From contig NC_092339.1 of the NCBI RefSeq assembly GCF_046630445.1, positions 81,635,501 through 81,699,500 on the forward strand: a stretch of DNA of 64,000 bases. The letters are read 5' to 3'. Numbering within the stretch: position 1 is the first letter of the stretch; each line of letters starts with the position of its first letter. The notes under the pieces were generated by a model, which had not been told where the DNA came from, ran no database searches, and saw only the letters and a list, made by a program, of their open reading frames with translations. Origin of the DNA: Rutidosis leptorrhynchoides. Its lineage: Eukaryota; Streptophyta; Magnoliopsida; Asterales; Asteraceae. Both the position numbers and the translations under genes were made by a program. Below are positions 49,302 through 59,640 of this stretch, piece by piece.

Positions 49302-49606
49302 ACAGAATATTAAGAGTAGTTAATAGTATTTCGTAGCATAATATGAACTCATTTATAAAAGCTTTTTCTTCATATTAGCGTTTTATAAGTTTAAATTCGG
49401 GTAGTACCTACCCGTTAAGTTCATACTTAGTAGCTAATATACAATTCAACTACTACAATTCTATATGAAAAACTGATTGTAATAATATTTCGCGTTCAAA
49501 CTTTTATACAATATTTTACAAACTTACAATACCGCTTATTTTACATAAAGCATGAAATATAGCACACAATAACTTTGATACAAGATAGTTGTGAAGATAA
49601 TTCTAG
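49302..49606 (-). other. Spacer between F-box ORF and gag with a polypurine-tract copy
   Basis: About 300 noncoding bases. At 49403-49418 lies AGTACCTACCCGTTAA, identical over 16 bases to the polypurine tract plus LTR edge at 44656-44671. Here it is also part of a 7-bp-arm inverted repeat CGGGTAG-TAC-CTACCCG. Confidence 0.7.
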
Positions 49607-50320
49607 CTAGTACACAAGTCGTTCAGCAAAGGCAATAAAGACACGTAATTCATACGTCCAGAAACAAGTCATGCATTCTGGTTTTACTAGGATTACTTCC
49701 CATCCTTGGTCTTGTGGAACATAACCGTTATGGCCGTTGATAAGACAGCGTGTTGTAACGTCGTCAAAGGGACGAGGGTTACGTAATGTCCAACAGTCCC
49801 GTAACAATCTAAAAACCTCATTTCTTACCCCAATTACCGACTCCGTCACTTGTGGGAACGTTTTGTTTAATAGTTGTAGCCCGATGTTCTTGTTCTCACT
49901 TTGGTGAGAAGCGAACATTACTAACCCGTAAGCATAACATGCTTCTTTATGTTGCATGTTAGCCATTTTTTCTAAATCACGAAGTCCTATATTCGGATAT
50001 ACTGAGTCAAAATAATTTCTTAACCCGTTGCATAAAATAGCATTTGGGTTCCCCGCAATATATGCGTCAAAGTAAACACATCGTAACTTATGGATTTCCC
50101 AATGTGATATCCCCCATCTTTCGAACGAAAGCCTTTTATAAACCAAGGCATTCTTGGAACGTTCTTCGAATGTCTTACAAACTGATCTCGCCTTAAATAG
50201 TTGTGCCGAGGAATTCTGACCGACTCTAGACAAGATTTCATCAATCATGTCTCCGGGTAGGTCTCTTAAAATATTGGGTTGTCTATCCATTTTTGTGTTT
50301 TTATACTGTAAAATAGACAA
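49607..50320 (-). CDS. F-box protein ORF carried by the Tekay-type element
   Basis: 237 residues, intact, on the element's sense strand between primer-binding site and gag. Residues about 17-60 read as an F-box: LPGDMIDEILSRVGQNSSAQ followed by LFKARSVCKTFEERSK. The middle phrase GLRDLEKMANMQHKEACYAY resembles a Sel1-like repeat, and the end CMTCFWTYELRVF fits the C-terminal CX2CFW motif I recall in the plant At2g35280-like F-box family. F-box proteins join SCF ubiquitin ligases through SKP1 and select substrates. A likely capture from a host gene; substrate unknown. The start may be M1 or M11 (MDRQPN). Confidence 0.75.
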   Translation of the reverse strand: MSILQYKNTKMDRQPNILRDLPGDMIDEILSRVGQNSSAQLFKARSVCKTFEERSKNALVYKRLSFERWGISHWEIHKLRCVYFDAYIAGNPNAILCNGLRNYFDSVYPNIGLRDLEKMANMQHKEACYAYGLVMFASHQSENKNIGLQLLNKTFPQVTESVIGVRNEVFRLLRDCWTLRNPRPFDDVTTRCLINGHNGYVPQDQGWEVILVKPECMTCFWTYELRVFIAFAERLVY

Positions 50321-50427
50321 GAGTTATATTCATAAAAAAATACTTATTAATACAAGCAATTTTTACATATATCATAAAGCATAAGCACACTATATTACAT
50401 ATATTACACCACACGAATACAACTATC

Positions 50428-51042
50428 TTATTCCGACTCGCTCGTTTCTTCTTGTTCGGTTTTGGTTCGTTTTGCCAAGTTTCTAGGGATATATGATGTT
50501 CCCCTAATACGAGCCGTCGTTGTCCACATTGTTTTAGAAAAACCTGGTGGTTTAGAGGTTCCCGGGTCATTGTTACAACTTAAGGACTTCGGGGGTTGAC
50601 GATACATATAAAGTTCATCGGGGTTGGAATTAGATTTCTCTATTTTTATGCCCTTTCCCTTATTATTTTCTTTTGCCTTTTTAAATTCAGTTGGGGTAAT
50701 TTCTATAACATCATCGGAATTCTCGTCGGAATCCGATTCATCGGAGAATTGGTAATCCTCCCAATATTTTGCTTCCTTGGCGGAAACACCATTGACCATA
50801 ATTAACCTTGGTCGGTTGGTTGAGGATTCTCTTTTACTTAACCGTTTTATTATTTCCCCCACCGGTTCTATTTCTTCTTCCAGTTCCGATTCTTCTTCCG
50901 GTTCCGATTCTTCTTCCGGTTCCGACTCTTCTTCCGGTTCCTCTTCGGGAACTTGTGAATCAGCCCACGAATCATTCCAATTCACATTTGACTCTTCATT
51001 ATTATTAGGTGAGTCAATGGGACTTGTTCTAAAGGTAGACAT
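50428..51042 (-). CDS. Acidic ORF next to the F-box ORF in the Tekay-type element
   Basis: 204 residues, intact, first ORF after the primer-binding site. It has a Glu-rich tandem repeat (EEESEPEEESEPEEESELEE, residues about 32-60; 18-base DNA units), a Ser/Asp-acidic stretch (FSDESDSDENSDD) and a basic C-terminal half (TTARIRGTSYIPRNLAKR). No known domain. The layout, acid then base, recalls nucleic-acid or histone-binding proteins, but that is only a guess. It lies about 110 bp upstream of the F-box ORF, in the same orientation. Confidence 0.6.
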   Translation of the reverse strand: MSTFRTSPIDSPNNNEESNVNWNDSWADSQVPEEEPEEESEPEEESEPEEESELEEEIEPVGEIIKRLSKRESSTNRPRLIMVNGVSAKEAKYWEDYQFSDESDSDENSDDVIEITPTEFKKAKENNKGKGIKIEKSNSNPDELYMYRQPPKSLSCNNDPGTSKPPGFSKTMWTTTARIRGTSYIPRNLAKRTKTEQEETSESE

Positions 51043-51251
51043 CTATCACATAATATCAAACACGTTAAGAGATTAATATATCACATAATATTCACATGTT
51101 AAAAATATATAGTTTCCAACAAAATTTGTTAAGCAATCATTTTTCAAGTAAACACGGTCGAAGTCCAGACTCACTAATGCATCCTAACAAACTCGATAAG
51201 ACACACTAATGCAAAATTCTGGTTCTCTAAGACCAACGCTCTGATACCAAC
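51043..51251 (-). other. Leader and primer-binding site of the Tekay-type element
   Basis: The minus strand reads TTGGTATCAGAGCG just inside the 5' LTR; the initiator-Met-type site TGGTATCAGAGC is at 51238-51249, two bases from the LTR. The remaining 190 bases are noncoding leader. Confidence 0.85.
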
Positions 51252-53781
51252 TGAAATGTCCCGTTCTTATTGATTAAAAACGTTCCATATTAATTGATTT
51301 CGTTGCGAGGTTTTGACCTCTATATGAGACGTTTTTCAAAGACTGCATTCATTTTTAAAACAAACCATAACCTTTATTTCATAAATAAATGTTTAAAAAG
51401 CTTTACGTAGATTATCAAATAATGATAATCTAAAATATCCTGTTTACACACGACCATTACATAATGGTTTACAATACAAATATGTTACATCGAAATCAGT
51501 TTCTTGAATGCAGTTTTTACACAATATCATACAAACATGGACTCCAAATCTTGTCTTTATTTTAGTATGCAACAGCGGAAGCTCTTAGTATTCACCTGAG
51601 AATAAACATGCTTTAAACGTCAACAAAAATGTTGGTGAGTTATAGGTTTAACCTATATATATCAAATCGTAACAATAGACCACAAGATTTCATATTTCAA
51701 TACACATCCCATACATAGAGATAAAAATCATTCATATGGTGAACACCTGGTAACCGACATTAACAAGATGCATATATATAAGAATATCCCCATCATTCCG
51801 GGACACCCTTCGGATATGATATAAATTTCGAAGTACTAAAGCATCCGGTACTTTGGATGGGGTTTGTTAGGCCCAATAGATCTATCTTTAGGATTCGCGT
51901 CAATTAGGGTGTCTGTTCCCTAATTCTTAGATTACCAGACTTAATAAAAAAGGGCATATTCGATTTCGATAATTCAACCATAGAATGTAGTTTCACGTAC
52001 TTGTGTCTATTTTGTAAATCATTTATAAAACCTGCATGTATTCTCATCCCAAAAATATTAGATTTTAAAAGTGGGACTATAACTCACTTTCACAGATTTT
52101 TACTTCGTCGGGAAGTAAGACTTGGCCACTGGTTGATTCACGAACCTATAACAATATATACATATATATCAAAGTATGTTTAAAATATATTTACAACACT
52201 TTTAATATATTTTGATGTTTTAAGTTTATTAAGTCAGCTGTCCTCGTTAGTAACCTACAACTAGTTGTCCACAGTTAGATGTACAGAAATAAATCGATAA
52301 ATATTATCTTGAATCAATCCACGACCCAGTGTATACGTATCTCAGTATTGATCACAACTCAAACTATATATATTTTGAAATCAACCTCAACCCTGTATAG
52401 CTAACTCCAACATTCACATATAGAGTGTCTATGGTTATTCCGAAATATATATAGATGTGTCGACATGATAGGTCGAAACATTGTATACGTGTCTATGGTA
52501 TCTCAAGATTACATAATATACAATACAAGTTGATTAAGTTATTGTTGGAATAGATTTGTTACCAATTTTCACGTAGCTAAAATGAGAAAAATTATCCAAT
52601 CTTGTTTTACCCATAACTTCTTCATTTTAAATCCGTTTTGAGTGAATCAAATTGCTATGGTTTCATATTGAACTCTATTTTATGAATCTAAACAGAAAAG
52701 TATAGGTTTATAGTAAAAAAAATAAGTTAAAAGTCGTTTTTGTAAAGGTAGTCATTTCAGTCGAAAGAACGACGTCTAGATGACCATTTTAGAAAACATA
52801 CTTCCACTTTGAGTTTAACCATAATTTTTGGATATAGTTTCATGTTCATAATAAAAATCATTTTCTCAGAATAACAACTTTTAAATCAAAGTTTATCATA
52901 GTTTTTAATTAACTAACCCAAAACAGCACGCGGTGTTACTACGACGGCGTAAATCCGGTTTTACGGTGTTTTTCGTGTTTCCAGGTTTTAAATCATTAAG
53001 TTAGCATATCATATAGATATAGAACATGTGGGTAGTTAATTTTAAAAGTCAAGTTAGAAGGATTAACTTTTGTTTGCTAACAAGTTTAGAATTAACTAAA
53101 CTATGTTCTAGTGATTACGAGTTTAAACCTTCGAATAAGATAGTTTTATATATATGAATCGAATGATGTTATGAACATAATTACTACCTCAAGTTTAGTA
53201 GGTAATCCTACTGGAAGTGACAAGAAATGATCTAGCTTCAAAGGATCTTGGATGGCTTGAAAGTTCTTGAAGTAGGATCATGACACAAAAACAAGTTCAA
53301 GTAAGATTTTTACTCGAATTAAGATAGTTTATAGTTATAGAAATTGAATCAAAGTTTGAATATGAATATTACCTTGAATAAGAAAGATAACCTACTGTAT
53401 ATAACAAAGGTTTCTTGAATTAGATGATTACTTGGAATGGATTAGAAAGCTTGGAAGTAAATTAGTAAACTTGAAGGGATTTTTGAAGTGTTCTTGAAGT
53501 GTTCTTCCTATGATGATTATAGCTTGATTCTTGAAGTGATTTTTGATGAAGATGATGATTAACTACTGGAAAAATACGTTCATAATAGTGTGTGTGTGTT
53601 GAGAGAGAATTAGAAAGAGAATTGGAAGTGAAATGGAGTGAATGATGAGTGGTAATTGGTGAGTGGTGAGTGGGGTTAAAAGGAGTTCTTGTTAGTTGAC
53701 TAGCTCATGGTAGAAGTTAAAATTGATTAGTCATACATGACATAATCAAGAGTAGAATCCCATGCTAGTTCCTATTGGTAT
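51252..53781 (-). repeat. 5' LTR part of the Tekay-type element
   Basis: Aligns with 41405-43935 almost throughout. The match stops at the insertion point of the plus-strand Athila (GGTAT just before 53782). The rest of this LTR should lie past 64000. Confidence 0.9.
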
Positions 53782-54250
53782 TGATAATGCTAAAAACGAA
53801 CATATATTTCATAGCATTATTCCTCAAGAAAGACAAGCTTTTAGTTGCAATTGTTCTATTTACAAGTGATATTCGTTTAAATAATAAAAGGTGAAGACAA
53901 AAGACAGATTTGACGAATTGAAGACGCAAACGATCAAAAAGCTCAAAAGTACAAAAGACAATCAAAGAGGTTCCAATTATTGATAAGAAACGTCTCGAAA
54001 TTACAAGAGTACAAGATTCAAAACGCAAAGTACAAGATATTAAATTGTACGCAAGGACGTTCGAAAATCCGGAACCGGGACCAGAGTCAACTCTCAACGC
54101 TCGACGCAACGGACTAAAAATTACAAGTCAACTATGCACATAAATATAATATAATATTTAAATAATTCTTATAATTATTTAATATATTATATTTATATTT
54201 AAAACCGTCGGCAAGAAAGACTCCAAACTGGACTGAGCTGTAATTTCAAT

Positions 54251-54299
54251 CTCCGCGACTCGCGGAGTTTGAAGGCCAAAAATGCCGCGAGTCCCGGAG
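54251..54299 (+). promoter_or_regulatory. Palindrome pair upstream of TATA in Athila LTR (CGCGA-TCGCG type)
   Basis: CTCCGCGACTCGCGGAG (54251-54267, 8-bp arms around one base) and TGCCGCGAGTCCCGGAG (54283-54299, a slightly decayed copy). Centres are 32 bp apart; the second centre is 29 bp before the TATA box at 54320. Same geometry as in the minus-strand Athila, different sequence. Confidence 0.75.
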
Positions 54300-54319
54300 C
54301 CCCAAGTTTTGAAAGTCCC

Positions 54320-54327
54320 TATAAAAG
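54320..54327 (+). promoter_or_regulatory. TATA box of the plus-strand Athila LTR
   Basis: TATAAAAG followed some 30 bases later by a pyrimidine-rich stretch typical of transcription starts. The corresponding box in the minus-strand Athila is at 20131-20137. Confidence 0.65.
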
Positions 54328-55798
54328 CAACCGAATTCTGAGCATTTTTCATCATCTTTTTCTTCTTCTCTCATAATACTACATAAATATTTATATTTAT
54401 ATTTTAATTTTAATTTTAATTTTAATTATAATTCTAATAATAAGGGTATGTTAGCAAATGTTGTAAGGGTGTAAGTCGAAATTCTGTCCGTGTAACGCTA
54501 CGCTATTTTTAATCATTGTAAGTTATGTTCAACCTTTTTATATTAATGTCTCGTAGCTAAGTTATTATTATGCTTATTTAATCCGAAGTAATCATGATGT
54601 TGGGCTAATTACAAAAATTGGGTAATTGGGCTTTGTACCATAATTGGGGTTTGGATAAAAGAACGACACTTGTGGAAATTAGACTATGAGCTATTAATGG
54701 GCTTTATATTTGTTTAACTAAATGATAGTTTGTTAATGTTAATATAAAGATTTACAATTGGGCGTCCCTATAAATTACCATATACACTCGATCGAACACG
54801 ATGGGCGGGGTATTTATATGTACGAATAATCGTTCATTTAACCGGACACGGGAATGGATTAATAGCCACTAGAATAATTAAAACAGGGGTGAAATTATGT
54901 ACAAGGACACTTGGTATAATTGATAACAAAATATTAAAACCTTGGGTTACACTCAGTCAACATCCTGGTGTAATTATTAAACAAAGTATTAAAATCTTGT
55001 TACAGTTTAAGTCCCCAATTAGTTGGAATATTTAACTTCGGGTATAAGGATAATTTGACGAGGACACTCGCACTTTATATTTATGACTGATGGACTGTTA
55101 TGGACAAAAACCAGACGGACATATTAAATAATCCAGGACAAAGGACAATTAACCCATGGGCATAAAACTAAAATCAACACGTCAAACATCATGATTACGG
55201 AAGTTTAAATAAGCATAATTCTTTTATTTCATATTTAATTTCCTTTATTTTATATTTAATTGCACTTCTAATTATCGCATTTTTATTGTTATTGTATTTA
55301 ATTGCACTTTTAATTATCGTACTTTTTAATCGCAAGTTTATTTTATCGCACTTTTATTATTCGCAATTTCATTATCGTTATTTACTTTACGCTTTAATTT
55401 AAGTCTTGTATTTATATTTATTATTTTACATTTGGTTTTAACTGCGACTAAAGTTTTAAAATCGACAAACCGGTCATTAAACGGTAAAAAACCCCCTTTA
55501 TAATAATAATATTACTTATATATATATATATATATATATTTATATTGTTATAAAAGTAAACTAATATAGCGTTAAGCTTTGTTTAAAAAGATTCCCTGTG
55601 GAACGATCCGGACTTACTAAAAACTACACTACTGTACGATTAGGTACACTGCCTATAAGTGTTGTAGCAAGTTTTAAGTATATCCATTCTCTAAATAAAT
55701 AAATATCTTGTGTAAAATTGTATCGTATTTAATAGTATTTCCTTCTAAAATTTATAAGCTATTTTATATACACCTCGCGAAACATCAAGTATTTTTTT

Positions 55799-55816
55799 TG
55801 GCGCCGCTGCCGGGGA
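55799..55816 (+). other. Primer-binding site of the plus-strand Athila
   Basis: TGGCGCCGCTGCCGGGGA, identical to the site in the minus-strand Athila. Confidence 0.92.
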
Positions 55817-56060
55817 ACTACTCTTAAAAGCCGGAAGCGCAACGCTAATATAAAAAAAAAAAAATTTTTTTTACTTTTATTAAAATTCATTTTTATAAAA
55901 ATACGTTTTAAATATTCGAAAATATAAAAAGAAAAACAAAAATATGGGTATTTTTAAGATTTTGATAAATATTTAAGTTTTATAAAGTTTCTTTAGTTTG
56001 TAAAAATATAAGTTTTATTTAATTTATTTTATAAATATATTTTATAAATATAAAAAACCG

Positions 56061-56064
<4 letters not shown>

Positions 56065-56121
<57 letters not shown>
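56065..56121. repeat. (TA)n microsatellite in Athila leader
   Basis: About 57 bases of pure TA repeat within the leader. Confidence 0.95.
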
Positions 56122-56123
<2 letters not shown>

Positions 56124-56309
56124 CTTTAAGATTTTTATTTATAAAATTATAAAGTAGTCTATTTTTTTTATTCTAGTTTTGTTTTAAATATAAGTTTTTA
56201 TTATACACATATTTTTTTTTTATATAAACAGAAAAATATAAAAACAGAAAAAAAAGAAAAAAAAAAGAAAAACGCGTTGAATTTTAAACCTGTCAGTTGA
56301 AATTTGGAA

Positions 56310-56357
56310 CCCCGCGAGTCGCGGGGTTTGCTGCATCGAATACCGCAACTCGCGGAG
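56310..56357 (+). promoter_or_regulatory. Palindrome pair in Athila leader (CGCGA-TCGCG type)
   Basis: CCCCGCGAGTCGCGGGG (56310-56326, perfect 8-bp arms around one base) and TACCGCAACTCGCGGAG (56341-56357, partly decayed). Centres are 31 bp apart. Same sequence type as the pair in this element's LTR, about 2060 bp upstream. No TATA box follows. Confidence 0.7.
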
Positions 56358-57381
56358 GGGATCTGACACGCGACAGAACCCTAATTCTGCTTTAATTACG
56401 GGTATTAATTAATTATTATTATTATTATTTAACCCTAATTATTATTATTATTATAATTAGTTTTATTTTAACTTTTACTTTTTATTTAATTTATGTATTT
56501 AGTATTAATTAGTTTAATTAATTTATAAAATTAGTAGTTTTAATAAATAAATAATATAAAAATAATATTTTTATAAAAATTGTACTTTTTACAACTTTTT
56601 GTATATTTTTATATTTTGTCCCTTTTTAATTGTTTTAGCATAATATTTGTATTTTTAGCTCATATTTAGTTTTAAACATAGTTTTTGCCATAGTTATTTT
56701 TACTTCTAGATTTTTAGGCTTTGCCGTAGAATTCCTTAAGTGCTTTTTCTTTAGACTAAGATTTAGGTGCTTTAGAATTTTGCGACGCCTTTTTAAGTTT
56801 TAGTTTCTTTTTAAGTTATTTTCATTTGGGATTTAGTTTTTCTTGTAAGCTTTAATATTTTTAGACACCTTTTACCTATGTATCAATTATCATTCCAATT
56901 AGTAATCTCAATTTGCGATTATAATTTTAAGTTAATTGTAGTAATAAGGTTAGGTTAGTCAAGTATTTTTAAGTTTTATAAGTTTCTTTTATTTTTCCGT
57001 CACCTTTTATTTTTCCACCATTTTTCTTTTTCGACCTTTTTCCGACGAACTCTTTTGCTTTCTTATTTCTCGCTATTCTAGTTTTAGGATATAGATTTTT
57101 ATTCTACTTCTTATCTAAATTTCTTAAAATTACGAAAATTTATTTTAAGTGGTTAAATTGATAGACATCAAAATTTTCTGGTTCGTAGTAATAGTTGGAT
57201 TTGTACGTGGACCGGGTTATTGGAGCCAAACAGTCCTCAATTATATTGAGACCAAACGAATCCTGCCCCTCTGCTGCATCTTTTGGCTATTCGAAACGTG
57301 GGCAAAATCAGAAAAGTCTATTGATTGGATAACTTATTATAATTTTTCTTTCCTTTTAAAAACTAATAGGATATTCAGTGA

Positions 57382-59640
57382 ATGCACCGAGCAAGACGTT
57401 CACCACCTTTTGTACGTTCACCACCTGTAACTAGATCAAGACATTTAGCAAATATTACTGCCGTTGATTTTTCCTTAGAATCGTCATCCAGTCGACCAAG
57501 TACTTCAGTTCAAATTTCCGATAATCCATTTTTTGAACCCGACCTCACAATTGAGAATCCGGAGAATATTCAGGAACGGTTCGTAGATCCTGAACCACTA
57601 AACTTTCCTCCGGAACCACCAATCATTCAAACAGAGATTGTTGAGGAACGAACCATTAAATCAGAATCCTCTAGTGATACCGATTCAACAAATTCAATTA
57701 TGGAGAATCTGGAACCTTTAAGTATGGAAGACCGAATGAGGGCTAAACGCACTGGCCAAGGTCACGCAATTACTCATCCAGACATTAATGCGCCAGATTA
57801 TGAAATGAAAGGACAAATTCTACACATGGTGACTAATCAATGCCAATTTAGTGGTGCGCCGAAGGAAGATCCAAATGAACATTTACGTACCTTTAATAGG
57901 ATCTGCACACTATTTAAAATCCGAGAAGTGGAGGATGAACAGATATATCTCATGTTATTTCCCTGGACTTTAAGACGACTTGTAACGGGAGTGGAGCCAC
58001 GCCGTGAGGGGTGATGTAGCAACCGGCCACGCGGGGAGGAAGGAGGTAGCGGGGCGTGGCAGGGGGCGGCGGTGGTGGCGTGGGGGTGGTGCGTGGGATG
58101 GCGACGGGAGGAGGAGACGCGGGTGGGAGGATTCGATTGGGCAACATTTTTTTCTTTTCTTTTTTATTAATTTAAAATATTATTTTATACCCCTTTTTAA
58201 TATTTAACCCAATTATATTTTAACACCTCATCACAATACTCACAACCCACACCAAAAACCCACACAACCACTACTCCACAAAAACAACTCACACGTCCTA
58301 GTCATAAAAAAGCAACTCACGCCCCCAACCCACGCCCCCTACCGTTACGAATGGTCTAAAGGGAGAAGCCAAAGATTGGTTGGAATCGTTACCTGAAGGG
58401 GCGATTGATACATGGGATGTTTTAGTTGACAAATTTCTTAAACAATTCTTTCCGGCATCTAAAGCCGTAAGACTTCAAGCAGAAATTGTTACGTTTACAC
58501 AGAAGCCAAATGAAACTCTATATGAGGCGTGGACAAGATATGGAAAGTTGTTAAGAGGATGTCCGCAACATGGTTTAGACACCTGTCAAATAGTACAAAT
58601 ATTCTACCAAGGATGCGACATCACTACAAGGAAAGACATAGATATAGCAGCTGGTGGTTCTATTATGAAGAAAACTGAAACTGATGCTTACAAAATTATT
58701 GATAACACTGCTTCCCACTCACATGAGTGGCACCAAGAAAAAGATATCGTTAGATCATCTAAAGCAGCTAGAGCCGATTCTAGCCATGACTTAGATTCCA
58801 TTTTCGCAAAAATAAATGCTGTGGAGAGACGAATGGAAAAGATGACTAAAGATATTCACTCAATACGAATTAGTTGTGAGCAGTGTGGAGGACCACATTT
58901 GACAAAAGATTGTCTCAGTATTGAATTAACAATGGAACAAAGAGAGAATATTTCATACATAAACCAAAGGCCTGGAAATAATTATCAGAATAATTATCAA
59001 CCGCCAAGACCGATTTACAATCAAAACCAAAATTATAACCGAAATATTCCATACAACAACCAACAAGGTCCTAGCAATCAACAAGTATCCAATAATACTT
59101 ACAACCAGCAAAGACCTAATTTTCAAAACAAACCACCACAACAAACCGATGATAAAAAGCCGAATTTAGAAGATATGATGACGAAGCTAGTTGAAACTCA
59201 AACGCAGTTTTTCACATCTCAGAAACAAACTAATGAACAAAATGCTCAAGCATTTAGAAATCAACAAGCTTCTATTCAAAATCTGGAACAAGAAGTAAGT
59301 AACCTAGCAAGGTTAATAGGTGAAAGAAAACCGGGAAGTCTACCTAGTGATACAAATGCTAACCCCCGGAATGAAACAGCTAAAGCCATTACCACAAGAA
59401 GTGGTACAACACTTAAACCACCTGAAATACCTGTAACTTCTGATGAAACTATTCCTACTCCACAAGAACCACAACCTGATCAAGATAAGGAAAAAGAACC
59501 GGTAGTTGAAAAGGTTAATGAAGATAACATAGTTAAGGCTAAACCTTATGTTAAACCATACCAACCACCACTTCCTTACCCGAGTAAAATAAAGAAAGAG
59601 AAACTTGAAGCCGAGCAATCCAAATTCTTAGATATGTTTA
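57382..59640 (+). CDS. Athila Gag region (fossil)
   Basis: Starts MHRARRSPPFVRSPPVTRSR. Contains a capsid-like stretch (WDVLVDKFLKQFFPASKAVR, then FTQKPNETLYEAWTRYGKLL), the knuckle-like CEQCGGPHLTKDC near 58880, and an Asn/Gln/Pro-rich tail. Interrupted by a MITE (57974-58356). The gag is much longer than chromovirus gag, as usual for Athila. Confidence 0.88.
57974..58356. mobile_element. PIF/Harbinger-like MITE inside Athila gag
   Basis: A 383-bp insert flanked by TAA on both sides (57971-57973 and 58357-58359). Its ends GACGACTTGTAACGG and, in reverse, GACCATTCGTAACGG match at 16 of the first 21 positions. TAA target duplication and such TIRs fit PIF/Harbinger (Tourist-type) MITEs. The left half is very GC-rich (GGCGGCGGTGGTGG), the right half AT- then C/A-rich. 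No ORF of its own. Confidence 0.8.

Larger units (their letters stand above)
41405..53781 (-). mobile_element. Tekay-type chromovirus with two extra ORFs (fossil)
   Basis: A minus-strand Gypsy chromovirus inserted in the Athila 5' LTR. Parts: 3' LTR 41405-44656, gag-pol with chromodomain about 44700-49301, an F-box ORF 49607-50320, an acidic ORF 50428-51042, primer-binding site 51238-51249 and a 5' LTR part 51252-53781. The 5' LTR is interrupted at 53782 by the plus-strand Athila, so its other end lies beyond the window. The shared 2.5 kb of LTR differs at about three dozen sites, about 1.4%, or roughly half a million years. Gag-pol has about three breaks. Confidence 0.88.
53782..55787 (+). 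repeat. 5' LTR of the plus-strand Athila
   Basis: 2006 bp, TGATAATGC at the start and AACATCA at the end. TATA box TATAAAAG at 54320-54327. A palindrome pair lies upstream of it (54251-54299). Aligns in reverse with the incomplete LTR at 19188-20674 but is clearly a different subfamily. Confidence 0.9.
55817..57381 (+). other. Leader of the plus-strand Athila
   Basis: A 1.5-kb AT-rich untranslated leader with a (TA)n tract at 56065-56121 and a palindrome pair at 56310-56357. No gene is supported; a 93-codon open frame at 57149 overlapping the gag start is probably chance. Confidence 0.7.

Noticed and set aside
57149-57430. A leader ORF upstream of Athila gag
   Set aside because: It overlaps the gag start in another frame and has no recognisable domain.
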